The notes: generated by a model from the letters alone, not told the origin. DNA of 20,333 nt from Cristatella mucedo (GCA_009760855.2 WPIO01000600.1:1-20333), one strand, 5' to 3'; shown: positions 1-9,832, numbered from the stretch's first letter. Program-made: numbers and translations.

Positions 1-1085
1 CAGAGAGATATGTTTGTGCGATATGATGGCGTTTGCGCGATCACGACATATTCCCGTGGGTGGTTCATTTCAGCGTCTTTTGCGCTTGAAATAGCGTCTA
101 TCACTGCATAAGAAGATCTGGAAAGCACTGTACAGGCCAAATTCCTTAGGAAGGAATGCTGTCGGCAGAAATTTCCTAAAGTTTTAAAGCGGCTGTTGTC
201 CTGAAAAATTCGTTGAGAGCGACCCTTTTTTACTTGTGTCTACGTGGTTTCTTTTTAAGATTACTGACTGCATTCTGCATTCGTATTTCTGCTTGCATAC
301 TTTTCCCTTGTCTTTTTAATATTCATGATGTTAAAAAAAAATATTGACCACCATGCTACCTGAAACGATATTAATTAAGCTAATTTTGAATATGGGTGCG
401 CCGAGCTTTTCGAACTATTGTGCTGTGGTAATAGATTTGTGAAACGGAAGTACAATTAATGGAATATGAATAGTTTTTTACTTTTTTGAGGCACTGGCAG
501 TACAGGTAGTCTTCGCAGATTTACTGACAATGTTGTCCATTTTTGTGTGGACTTGTAATCCTGCTTTGTAATATGCATTGCCTTTTTTAAAGTCCTAGAA
601 CCGCAAGCTACCCTTAAAACTGTAGCTGCATACTTGTAGGGTCCCCGACACGCATCCAGCATAAAGAGGACAAGTAGGAAGTGCCGGAATCCTGACGTCA
701 GCATTCACATTTCTAGCGGCCTAAGCAGGCAACAGGGGAGCCAGTATCGAAGCACGGACACAATATTACACAATATTACCTACCATGAAGCGCCGACGAA
801 AAAGTATGTACCCAGCTAACGAGCGAAGTAGAGCGTAACTGTCCAATTTAGCGCACGCCTCACTAGATTGCTGCCTTGTTGCAACCGGTCTGAGCTCACC
901 TTACTTCGCCCGGCAGACCGATGCTGATCGCAACACATTCTCTTACATTCGCGATCGTGCCATTGGCGTTTTTCAAAGGATACAGCAGAATCTAATCGTA
1001 CCGCTTATAGAGGAACACAACGAATGTTCGGCATACTACATCAATTAGATTTGTCGGCCCTCTGGAGACAACCGGATAGGTCATA
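1..1085. other. Anonymous non-coding DNA
   Basis: No convincing gene, RNA gene or named repeat was seen in either strand. Open frames here are short and of random composition. A single palindromic CRE-like octamer TGACGTCA lies at 693-700, and a short direct repeat (acacaatatt) occurs near 760-780. It is the left flank of the hAT insertion. Confidence 0.5.
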
Positions 1086-1093
1086 ATCTATAG
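1086..1093. repeat. hAT target-site duplication, left copy
   Basis: ATCTATAG sits directly against the left inverted repeat and is repeated exactly at 3798-3805. Eight bases is the usual hAT duplication. Confidence 0.9.
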
Positions 1094-1483
1094 CAGGGGT
1101 GTCCAACCTTTTTGCATTGGGGGCCACATTTCAAAAATGTAAAAGGTCCGGGGGGGCCACATGTAAATTGGCGTAGTTGACCGCATCAGAAAATAAGATC
1201 GTAATTTACTATGACTATTACTAAAAAAAATAAACCGCAATACAATAGCATTTTTAGCATAATTATAATTAAAAATAATAAATAATAAAAATTTAATCAT
1301 GTGTCCTGGAAAATAATTCGATAGATATTATGGCCAATCTTTTACTGTTGGATTTTTATTTTAATAACATGAAGACAGAAACTTATAAAACTTACAAAAT
1401 TACATGACAAGGACTCACATAATATTAATGTCTTCGGATTAATTATATGCCACAGGTATTCAATGTCTTCTGCCCTGCAGGCA

Positions 1484-3265
1484 TCAATGAGATATTTGGC
1501 ATTGTTTCTGTTTGCATAAAAAGTCGACTTCTGCTGCAACAGTGGATGTGGCAATTCTAAGGATTCCTGATAAATGTTCATCTGTGAGAACGGATCGAGT
1601 CTTTGTTTTCACATTTTTCAGTCTGGAAAAAAGCTGTTCAAAGCAATATGTGCTGCCAAAAAGTGCAATATACCTGCGAGCATGTTTGGCTAGGTTAGGA
1701 AAAGACTCTGATGAAACATACTGCTTGTAAAAGGTAACAAGGTCATGCTGATCATAAGCAGTTTTTAAATTGCTGTCATTATGAATGTCGATTAGTTCGA
1801 GTTGAAATTCATCAGGTGAATCAGAGAGATCGATATTAAATGGATTACTAATCATGTTCATGTCATCCGCATGTTGTTGGAAATCCTGAAACCTCTCTTC
1901 AAATTCATCAACAAGTTTGCTAACAAGAGTGGAGTACTTCATATGAGCCAGCGTTTCAGGCGATCTTGTTGCTAGTGTTGTGAAATGTAACAGTTTCTTC
2001 TGATCTAAGTGTTTCCGGAAAATTTTCAGCTTTTGCACAAACGCGACAGACAACACACTCGTACATTTTATGGACCAGTTGATCCTTACCTTGGAGTTTG
2101 ACATTAAGATCTGCAAGATGTTTGGTCATGTCCACCAAAAAAGCCAAGTCATTAAACCACTGCTGGTCATCAAGGAAGCCAACATCTTTTCCCTTTTCTG
2201 TCATAAATGTTTTTATTTCGTCCCGAAGTGACCAAAACCTGGCTAATGTGTTTGCCCTACTTAGCCAACGGACTTGGTAGAAATAAATAACATCACAATG
2301 ATCTGATCCCAACTCTTCAAGGAAAGCCTGAAATTGTCTGGTTGAGCGCACGAGACCTTATCACATTGGCTGTTTAAACTACATTGTCCATTACATGATG
2401 CATGCTCAAGACCTTTGCACATAGCTGTTCTTGGTGGATGATGCAGTGATGACTGACAATTTTGTGAGGTACTAATTTTACCATTAAAGATACAAATCCA
2501 TTGTGTCTACCTGTCATTGAAGGGGCTCCGTCTGTGGTTAAACCAATCAATTTAGTTTCAGGAAGATTACATTTTGTGAGGACCCTCTTGACCTGATCCA
2601 AAATATCCCTCCCCGTTGTAGTGCCTTTCATTGAACATATATCCAACAGTTCTTCGATAATGACAAACTTTCCTGTTACTCCGCGTACAAACACCGACAG
2701 TTGAGCCGTATCGCGATTGTCCGTGCTTTCGTCGAGCGCAAGAGAATAAAATTCGCATTCAGCAAGTCTTTTAGTGAGACTTTCTTCTATGTTGGATGCG
2801 AGCTCGTCAACTCTTCTCGCAACCGTTTGATGAGAAAGACTGACTTTCTCTACTTCTGACTTCTTTTCTGGACAGACCACTCCAGTAAACAGCCTGAGGC
2901 GTTCCTTGACAAATTCACCATAGGAAAATGCTTTCCCCCGCTTAGCTATAGCTTCAGCTATTAAAAAACTCACTTTAGTTGAAGCCTCAGACTTGTTGCT
3001 GACTGCTGTAAACAATGACTGCTGTCCGATGACGCTCTATTTCAACGAGTTCACGCGATCAATTCGAAGTTGACCAGTCAGGCTGTTGTACCTGTTGCCA
3101 TGCTTTGTTGAAAAATGTCGCTTAACATTGTACTCCTTTGCAACGGCAATTGTTTCTTGGCATATTAGGCACATTATCCTACCGAAGCGTTCCATTACAA
3201 AATAGTCTACAGTCCAAGATGCTTTGAAAAGTCTTCCTTCTGCGTCAATTTTTCGTTTTTGCTAG
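1484..3265 (-). pseudogene. hAT transposase (GTF2IRD2/ZBED-like), disrupted
   Basis: Transposase of the hAT element, which in intact form cuts and rejoins DNA at the terminal repeats. Reading on the minus strand, the N-terminal part (about 3260-3040) has a BED-type zinc finger with a C-x2-C pair (MCLIC) followed by RHFSTKH histidines. The middle part (3015-2374) carries the RNase H-like core with LALDESTD and LTTDGAPSM, whose Asp residues match the first two catalytic acids of the family. The C-terminal part (about 2116-1484) contains the dimerisation region around YIALFGSTYCFEQLFSRLK. Damage seen: an in-frame TAG at 3037-3039, a stop near 2374, a frame change near 2345 and another near 2050. 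It ends about 390 bp inside the left end of the element. Confidence in the family is high; the exact original start is unknown. Confidence 0.88.
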
Positions 3266-3765
3266 TATTCACATTCGCCTCTATTTTCCTCTGTGAAATA
3301 AAAAACAGATCAGTTGCGAATTGATTAATTTATATTTTATCACAGCAATATCTTAGTATTAGTAAGTAAGTTGAGCAATACGCGTTTTTTGAAAAACCTA
3401 CCTGACTGATTCCAGTTCGTGCAGCAGCAACTGAGAAACGGCTCTTTTTTTCTATCCACAGTGTGAAACAGTTAATTCCGCTTGCGGAAGCGTTATAAAT
3501 GCGATCGTAATGGCGCCGCTGTAGCACAAATATATTACCCCTTCTCGCTAAAATCTTCACATGAAGGCTAGCAAAATAAATCTATTTGTTTACCTTCACG
3601 CGAAAATAGCCATTCGGACACCTTCACGCTTCACGCGCGCGTGAAGTACATCACAGCGCTTTATATCGCCGTTTGTAATGATTAAAAATTAACGAAAACC
3701 ATGGAGCGACAAATATTTTTGGGATAACGTTGCGGGCCGCATAGAAGACCTCGGCGGGCCGTGTT

Positions 3766-3781
3766 GTGGCCCGCGGGCCAC
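3766..3781. repeat. Subterminal palindrome of the hAT element
   Basis: GTGGCCCGCGGGCCAC is a perfect 16-bp palindrome just inside the right inverted repeat. Its half-site GGGCCAC also occurs inside the left end near 1132-1160. Such subterminal motifs are usually transposase binding sites in hAT elements; that role is inferred here. Confidence 0.55.
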
Positions 3782-3797
3782 TTGTTGGACACCCCTT

Positions 3798-3805
3798 ATC
3801 TATAG
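3798..3805. repeat. hAT target-site duplication, right copy
   Basis: ATCTATAG sits directly against the right inverted repeat and is identical to 1086-1093. The unmutated pair suggests that insertion is not extremely old. Confidence 0.9.
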
Positions 3806-3898
3806 CTTAGGCATTATAGCCAGACATGTGAAGTTATAGAAAAGTATCCTCTGATCCGAACCAGCCGGCGCTCACTAACAGGCTTCCTTTTCATCATA

Positions 3899-3955
3899 CG
3901 CTAAGTGCCCAGAAAAAATATTCGGTTCTCTGAGGGATCTTATTGCCATGCAGTT
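3899..3955 (+). repeat. Orphan LINE 3'-tail fragment
   Basis: About 55 bp resemble the 3' end of the LINE at 6241-9743. GTTCTCTGAGGG (3925-3936) is identical to LINE 9693-9704, and the flanking stretches (GCCCAGAAA before, CTTAT and ATGCA after) also line up with small gaps. No LINE coding sequence precedes it and no (ATT)n follows. It could be an extremely 5'-truncated LINE copy or the tail of a decayed SINE that borrowed the LINE tail. Confidence 0.5.
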
Positions 3956-3959
3956 GTCT

Positions 3960-4385
3960 CCTCCTCAACCCCTTCGCTGCCAGCGGCGTGCTACTTTTCG
4001 GCTGGGCCCAGTACACGGCTCCGGCAGCCTCGCTTCGCTCTGCCGCCGCCGCCACCGCCGCTTCCGCAGCCGCCACCGCAGTCGCACGTCCGACCGGCAG
4101 GTGCGGCAGCTTGGCATGCCACCGGGGTAGGCGCAGGCCGAACTAGCGGATGATAGTGGATGTCGACAGCCGACGGCAGCCGACCTGGCGTGTGCTCGCC
4201 GCTACCGCTGCTGCCACCGCTGCTCTGCTGCCGTTGCCGTTAAGCTGCTGCTGCTTGCCCGCTGCGGCAACGTCGGCAGCACAGCTGCTCTTGACAGCAC
4301 AGCCGCTCCGACATACGCTCGGCGCACGTCGGATTGACGGTTTGCCCAGGTAGTCGCAGTGGCGGCAGCGCTGCAGCCGCGCTCA
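3960..4385. repeat. GC-rich triplet-repeat region
   Basis: A CpG-rich stretch dominated by GCC/GCT/CAG-type triplets, giving Ala-, Ser-, Pro- or Arg-rich shadows in every frame. On the minus strand it follows the ADAM Cys-rich region directly, where an EGF-like segment would be expected, but I see no EGF cysteine pattern. It is probably low-complexity filler or a strongly decayed 3' part of the ADAM-like gene. Confidence 0.5.
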
Positions 4386-4389
4386 GCGC

Positions 4390-5225
4390 TCGGCGGTGCA
4401 GCGATCGGCACACAGTGCTGGCCCACCTCACGGAAATAGGTGCCGTTGGGCACCATGCCCAAGTCCAGCGGCCGGCCGTCATGGGGCCCGGTGACTTCGA
4501 GCACGGCGGTGCGGCACACCTTTGGCGAGCCGTCAGCATCGAGCACGGTGTGCTGGTACTTGACCGTGCGAGCGTAGGACGGCAGCGTGCTCGCGAGACC
4601 GCCACCGCCTGACTAATCCAGCGTGCTGGGCGAGAAGCACTGCAGCTGGCCGCAAGTCACTTTCTCGGCGTCGAACGGCACTTATGCGGCCGTCAGAGGA
4701 TGGCGTCCGAAGTGGCCGTATGATTCGCCCTGTAGGTTGTGCCGCTCGTAGCAGAAGGGGTCGCCGTCGCGGGCCTCCTTGCCCCACAGCAGCTTGCAGT
4801 GGCCGTCGCGAGTCTGGCACTTGCCGCCGTGGCAGTAAATAAATAAATCCTAGCTGATTAAACAGCCTCTTTTTGTATAGCGACAGAAGAGCCTTTACGG
4901 CTATCACCACCACTTGCAGTGCCGATAAAGGATCTCCCACCGCAGAAATCGAACCCACGACCTCGGGACCGAGGTCGTGAAAGCAACCGCCTTGCCAGCG
5001 TTGCTGCACGGCGTGCCGTCCAGCACGTGCAGGTCCGCCGGGCAGTACTCGCCAGCTCCTGTGCAGTACTCGGCCAAGTCGCACTGGCCGTAGTCACCGG
5101 GCTGGCCACTCGTCGACGCGATCGGCAGGGCGTGGCTGAAACCTTGAATGAACAGGTGGCCAGGTCGCAGCACTCGCCCGTAGTACATGCCGCATCCGGT
5201 TGAAGACGACGCAGCACTTCTACGA
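4390..5225 (-). pseudogene. ADAM-like disintegrin plus Cys-rich region, disrupted
   Basis: Part of a membrane metalloprotease-disintegrin (ADAM family). ADAMs are cell-surface proteins that shed ectodomains and bind integrins. On the minus strand the disintegrin part shows [18 protein letters not shown], then in a second frame [20 protein letters not shown] and LDGTPC. The Cys-rich part follows with CHGGKCQTRDGHCKLLWG, FCYERHNLQG and VTCGQLQC, then VCRTAVLEV and DLGMVPNGT up to about 4390. Damage: a frameshift between the two disintegrin halves (near 5110), a tRNA-SINE inserted after the DGTPC Cys (4838-5002), a TAA codon just before VPFDAEKVTC (near 4683), and Phe (TTC) where the family has Cys at three places. 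No exon limits are visible across this span. An upstream exon candidate lies at 9833-10023. The family call is firm; the gene is almost certainly dead here unless the assembly is faulty. Confidence 0.8.
4838..5002 (-). mobile_element. tRNA-derived SINE inside the ADAM exon
   Basis: On the minus strand there is an RNA polymerase III A-box TGGCAAGGCGG (rc of 4987-4997) and a B-box GGTTCGATTTC (rc of 4945-4955) at tRNA-like spacing. The two are joined by an anticodon-arm-like perfect inverted repeat (4956-4966 with 4969-4979). A unique body of about 100 bp follows and ends in a short ATTT repeat (4838-4855). ADAM coding stops after the DGTPC Cys and resumes in register at TAC-TGC-CAC (4829-4837), which marks the insertion limits to within a few bases. 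I found no clear target duplication. Confidence 0.75.
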
Positions 5226-5253
5226 CCTTGGTCGTTAAAGGCAAACACCTTTC

Positions 5254-5277
5254 CCTGCATGAGTCAAAGCATGCAGG
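5254..5277. repeat. Perfect 8-bp inverted repeat
   Basis: CCTGCATG (5254-5261) pairs with CATGCAGG (5270-5277) around an 8-base loop. It lies just upstream, on the minus strand, of the ADAM disintegrin segment. No function is evident. Confidence 0.6.
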
Positions 5278-5645
5278 CCAGCGCTGGCTGAAACTAGCTG
5301 TAACTAACCCAGGCCTGCAGCCACGTTACTCAGTCTGACTGACAGCGACCCGAGAGCGGTGACGGCCTCTGCCACGTGTCAAGGCTGCATTCGACGATGG
5401 CTGGGCTGGTCGGGCATCTGCCAGCAGCTCCCCTGATTAATCGGATGTGACACAGGCACGAGTAGGTCTGGAACACATCCTCATCTCACTCCACACCCAC
5501 TCCTTATCCCACCCACCACCATATTGCTGCTCAGTGATCGGCTGACTTGATGACGATGCAAATGGTTGGCTCAGACTCTCGGCCTGCTCTGCTTGTCTAA
5601 AAGCTCACGGCCATAGCACTGCGCCAGTCGTTCTTGCTTGAACCC

Positions 5646-5673
5646 GCTCAATCACCGAATGGTGTGATTGAGC
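5646..5673. repeat. Perfect 10-bp inverted repeat
   Basis: GCTCAATCAC (5646-5655) and GTGATTGAGC (5664-5673) are exact reverse complements around an 8-base loop. No terminator or RNA gene context is visible. Confidence 0.65.
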
Positions 5674-5742
5674 AGGCTCGAGTGACTTCAGTGACTGCGG
5701 TCTTTCGGTGACTGAGGTGGCCCGAACTGTCGCACGAACGTG

Positions 5743-5770
5743 TGACGTCACATGGAGACGGGTGACGTCA
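5743..5770. promoter_or_regulatory. Pair of CRE palindromes (TGACGTCA)
   Basis: Two perfect copies of TGACGTCA, the consensus bound by CREB/ATF bZIP dimers, at 5743-5750 and 5763-5770. Their start-to-start spacing is exactly 20 bp, about two helical turns. Both sit in a GC-rich context (GGTGACGTCACGGG). A single CRE also occurs at 693-700. The match is seen directly; a regulatory role is inference, since no transcription start is identifiable nearby. Confidence 0.4.
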
Positions 5771-6286
5771 CGGGCGGGACCATGCTGCCAGTTCTGGCAA
5801 TGGATCACTTCGAGCCAGAGATGGCATTCGCGCAGCGCTTTGCAGGCACCAGGCATGCATAACATCAGTGTCTGGCCTGGCAGATAGATCTAAGTGACAC
5901 TTCGAAGGGAGTCAGGCATTGGGCAGTCACTCTAAAACTCTACACTGACGAGCATTGCAAATTTCCTTGTTTTTCTTGCATCGCCTTTTTCGGATCTTGG
6001 TTCAGTATTTAGTTTATTCAGTGGGTCGCTTACATGCCGAGTGGCATGAGAACAGACTGCTAAACACCGTTCAGATTCCTCTGCTTACAGCGCTCGCAGG
6101 GAAAAGAAACCTTGGGCAAACAAGGCTGCAAAGTGGCAAAGGGACTTTGAAACAACTAAAGACTGACAGGTAAAACTGAGAGCCTAACACTGCTCTATCT
6201 AATATGGTGGACATCGATACCTAACGGCAGGTGATGCATGCGAAATATGAGCTGGGGTATCCCTGTACTATTATTTTTTTTGACCG

Positions 6287-9200
6287 TAGCGCGTAAGAAA
6301 TTACGTGCCTATGGACATCTAAACGCTTTTCGCTTCGGGCTGCTGGGTCTCCCACGCCGGCGGCTGCATTAGCTACGCCGGCGGCTAGTAACATACTTGT
6401 TAGTTATGGTCGTCAGCAGCTGCTATCGCTTCGTCATCGTATATCAAATGCATTCCTAGATATTAATGTTGTTGCTAAGATTCATGAACTATGCATTAAC
6501 AAAAGGAAAGCACCCCGTAGCCGCCGAAGTGGCCGGAACCGCCAGCTTAGACGCTGCTCGTTTGGTATTCCTAGCATTGTCTCGAACCGGTTAGCACGCT
6601 CCCCCGCATGCGTCACTGTAAATCTCTCAAACTTAGTGGTCATCAGGCCTGTTGTAACCCAATCGGCCAGACTTAACGCTTGCCTTTGGAATCCTCGCTC
6701 AATGTGCAATAAACCTCTAGTAATAAACGACCTTATTTCTGAAAATGGTATCGACCTGCTCGCCCTAACTGAAACTTGGCTGAAATCGATAAACTGCCCG
6801 ACAATTAAAGACGCTACTCCATCTGGTTTCACGTTCTTTCACACCCCTAGATCAATCAAAACTGGAGGTGGAGTTGCTATGATCGTGCGCTCGAAATTCA
6901 ACTTCAAGCCATTTGCGGTACCCTCGAAGCAGTCTTTTGAATCAATTGTCCTGGTCTCACCCGAAAACAAGCTACCGATAGTGGCAGTAGTCTATCGCCC
7001 ACCAGGTACCAAATTCTCCTTATCTCAGATTTCTCCGATCTCATTTCGATTCTGTGTGCAAGAAATCGATCCTTCCTCGTTATGGGTGATTTCAACGTTC
7101 ACTTTGATAACTTATCTGACGCTTTCAGCACCGAATTTCGTACATTGACAGACTCATTATCTCTTGTGGCTCATGTGCATGGCCCTACCCACATCAAGGG
7201 TCACACACTCGACCAAATTTTCTCATATAACTGCACTTTGTCATCACCAGTTATCACCAAATCCTGCTTATCTGACCACATGCAGATCTCATTCAATCTA
7301 CAGTGTGTGCCCACATTCTCCTCTAAAATAACCTGTGAATCGCGAAACCTCAAGACCCTTGACATCGATGCTGTCCGTGCGAGCATATCTGCTTCACCTT
7401 TGCTGCTCAGTCCTCCCTCCGATCTGTCATCACTGGTAGATTGCTACAACACGACACTAGCTGACACGCTCGACGAGTTTGCACCTTTGACAAAGCGCAC
7501 TGTGCGCCCCCGCCCAGACGGCCTATGGTTTACCACAGACATTAAACTAGCCAAGTCTACTAAACGAAAGCTTGAAAAGGCATACAAAAGATCCGGACTA
7601 ACTGTCCATCGACAGGCATATGAAGACTACTGTAGGTCGTACCAATCGATCCTAGCAAAGGCTAAGTCTAGCTTCTATAGAAACATTGTTGAATCACAGA
7701 TGCACAATCCAAAAATGCTGATGTCGACAATAAACCATCTCCTCAACCGTTCCCAGGTTAGCTCCTTACCTGATGATCCTTGTGATGATCTAGCCGATCG
7801 CTTCTCTCGATTCTTTGTGCAGAAGATAGACAAAATCAGGGAATCCATCCCTGCGATGACAACCTTCCCACTAGAATGCTGTTCCTCGGTTCCTGGCTGT
7901 GCCTCAATGTCTGCATTTAAACAGGTCACCAGTGACATAGTCCTAAAGCTCGTATCTCAATCAAAGAAGACAACAAGTCCACTGGACCCTATTCCCACTG
8001 TCCTGCTCCTACGTTGCATTGATCTGCTGCTGCCATGCATAACCAACATCATTAATATGTCATTAGCCTCAGGTCATGTCCCAGCACCTTTCAAAAAAGC
8101 TGTAGTCAGGCCACTTCTCAAGAAAGCTACACTAGACCAAGAGAACTTAAGCAACTACCGCCCAGTCTCCCTTCTATCATTCCTATCAAAGACACTGGAA
8201 CGGGTCGCGGCAGACCAGCTGAACTCGTATATCGAAACCTCACACCTTGCTAGTAAGTTCCAGTCTGGCTTTAGAGCTAATCACTCCACAGAGTCAGCAT
8301 TGCTTCGGGTATACAACAACGACCTACTTAGGAATGCAGACATGGGTAGAGTGTCTCTTCTTGTTTTGCTCGATCTTTCGGCAGCTTTTGATACCATCGA
8401 TCACAAAGTACTTCTAGAGCGCCTCTCATCTCGCCTGGGCATCACTGGCACTGCTCTGCAGTGGTTCAGGTCCTATCTCAGTGGGAGACTCCAGAGTGTT
8501 GACGTGAATGGACAAAGATCATCTGAAGTACCTCTAAAATATGGAGTACCTCAGGGCTCTGTGCTAGGTCCGGTCCTTTTCACCGTTTATACTCTCCCTC
8601 TCGCTGATGTGATTGCCAAGCACAATCTAGGCTTTCACTTCTATGCGGATGACACTCAGTTGTACCTTTGCTTTGATCCCTCCCAGCCTTCGAGCACCTC
8701 AAATTCTCTCAACTCACTTGCTGCATGCATTGATGACATCCGATCATGGATGGCAGCAAATTTTCTAAAACTAAACGATGATAAAACTAACTTACTAGTT
8801 ATGGGCAAACCTAGTGTTATTCAGAAATTGGAAAGGCTGACTTTCAAAATTGGCTCTGCCAGCATATTCCCAGTTGAATCAGCTCGAAATCTAGGTGTCA
8901 TATTCCAAAGCGACCTCTCGTTAGACGACCACATCAGCTCCACAGTCAAATCAGCCTATTTTCAGCTTCATAACATTGCTAAAATTCGGGCTTGTTTAGA
9001 TAAGGATACCACGTCCAAGTTGGTCCATGCATTCGTGACATCTCGTCTCGACTTCTGCAACTCACTGCTTACTGGCCTACCAGCATGTGCGATCAGGCGA
9101 TTGCAGCTGGTGCAAAACTCTGCAGCTAGGCTTGTCTGTCGTGAGCGTCGCAGTTGCCACATTACTCCACTTCTCGCCGACCTGCACTGGTTACCAGTCA

Positions 9201-9505
9201 AGCAACGGATTGACTTCAAGGTTTTGTCGCTCACTTTTAGGTCTCTTCATTCTATGGCTCCAGCCTATCTTTCAGAGATACTACCCCATCAGGCAAAGCA
9301 TCGTACCACTCGCTTTTCGGAATCCAACAGTCTAGAAATACCTCGTACAAACCTTAAATCCTTTGGAGACCGTGCATTTAGCTCGTATGCTCCCACAGCC
9401 TGGAACTCCCTCCCGACCTGCATCAGAACATCCCCTGACCTGACCACATTTAAAAGAAACTTAAAAACATACCTATTTAGGACAGCATTTAGTGGGTCCT
9501 TGTGA
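6287..9505 (+). pseudogene. LINE ORF2: endonuclease-reverse transcriptase with one frameshift
   Basis: The open frame begins after a TAA near 6284 and has no Met codon before the endonuclease domain, so the true start is lost or lies beyond the truncation. The endonuclease (apurinic-type) shows NACLWNPRSMCNK, LLALTETWL, VVYRPPG, then GDFNVHFD and SDH. The first part ends its frame near 7020, and the second frame, which carries GDFN, is then open to the TGA at 9503-9505. This implies a single one-base indel. The reverse transcriptase has LLVLLDLSAAFDTIDH (catalytic Asp), YGVPQGSVLGPVLF and FYADDTQLY (the YADD box near nt 8642). The C-terminal part ends with LKTYLFRTAF, a pattern common in this LINE group. 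Apart from the frameshift no stop interrupts about 3.2 kb, so the copy is young or was recently active. Confidence 0.88.
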
Positions 9506-9670
9506 TTCGTCCTCGATGTGCTTATGCGTGCTGACACTGTTCATGCTGCCACTAACCACATTTGCATGCTGCCCCAGTGCATGTAGCCCCTAACCATGTT
9601 ATTCATTTTGTTTGTTTTTCAAGCATGATTTTACTTACTATTCTATTGCGTATCACTTTGCAGCAAATGT

Positions 9671-9743
9671 AAAGCGCCTAGAAAGAGATTAAGTTCTCTG
9701 AGGGCGCTTTATCAAGTGCAATATTATTATTATTATTATTATT
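9671..9743 (+). repeat. LINE 3'-terminal hairpin and (ATT)n tail
   Basis: AAAGCGCC (9671-9678) pairs with GGCGCTTT (9703-9710). Nested inside, AGAGA (9684-9688) pairs with TCTCT (9695-9699) around a TTAAGT loop. A (ATT)n tract at about 9722-9743 follows. The same two-stem arrangement is kept in the two LINE copies in the virus-like element. In this LINE group the 3' hairpin is thought to be what the reverse transcriptase recognises. Confidence 0.75.
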
Positions 9744-9832
9744 ATGCATGGCTTGCAGGGCACAGAGCTGGCAGCTGTGGCTCTGCTAGCCAATTTTACG
9801 GGTCGGCCAGGTTCCTAAGCGGTTTTCAACTC

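Larger units (their letters stand above)
1094..3797 (-). mobile_element. hAT-superfamily DNA transposon (Charlie/ZBED-like), full length but coding-dead
   Basis: A 2.7-kb cut-and-paste transposon. Its ends are near-perfect terminal inverted repeats: CAGGGGTGTCCAAC at 1094-1107, and its reverse complement with the first base changed at 3784-3797. The element is flanked on both sides by the same 8 bp, ATCTATAG (1086-1093 and 3798-3805), the target duplication length typical of hAT. The subterminal regions are rich in GGGCCAC motifs. The coding strand is minus. The transposase inside is broken, so the copy could only have moved with a transposase supplied elsewhere. The boundaries are seen directly; the superfamily follows from the duplication length, the end sequence and the protein. 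Confidence 0.93.
5280..6240. other. Anonymous DNA with short palindromes
   Basis: No coding region is recognisable on either strand. If the ADAM-like exons at either side belong together, this is intronic on the minus strand. It holds the hairpin at 5646-5673 and the CRE pair at 5743-5770. Confidence 0.5.
6241..9743 (+). mobile_element. CR1/L2-type LINE, nearly complete copy
   Basis: A non-LTR retrotransposon that would copy itself by target-primed reverse transcription. It encodes an endonuclease plus reverse transcriptase protein, has a short 3' untranslated region with a two-stem hairpin, and ends in a (ATT)n tail, a layout typical of the CR1/L2 group. The 3' end is clear at 9743. The 5' end is less certain: ATGCATG at 6234-6240 is repeated at 9744-9750, directly after the tail, and is a candidate 7-bp target duplication that would place the start at 6241. 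No ORF1 is visible, so the copy is probably 5'-truncated just upstream of its main ORF. Two shorter relatives lie at 16252-17090 and 17717-18183. Confidence 0.85.

Noticed and set aside
3330-3560. Minus-strand frame upstream of the hAT transposase
   Set aside because: It lies inside the hAT element but out of register with the transposase and has no BED or other domain; likely chance.
3894-4353. Several overlapping Ala/Pro/Arg-rich frames on both strands
   Set aside because: Triplet-repeat DNA stays open in all frames. No domain or codon signal favours one.
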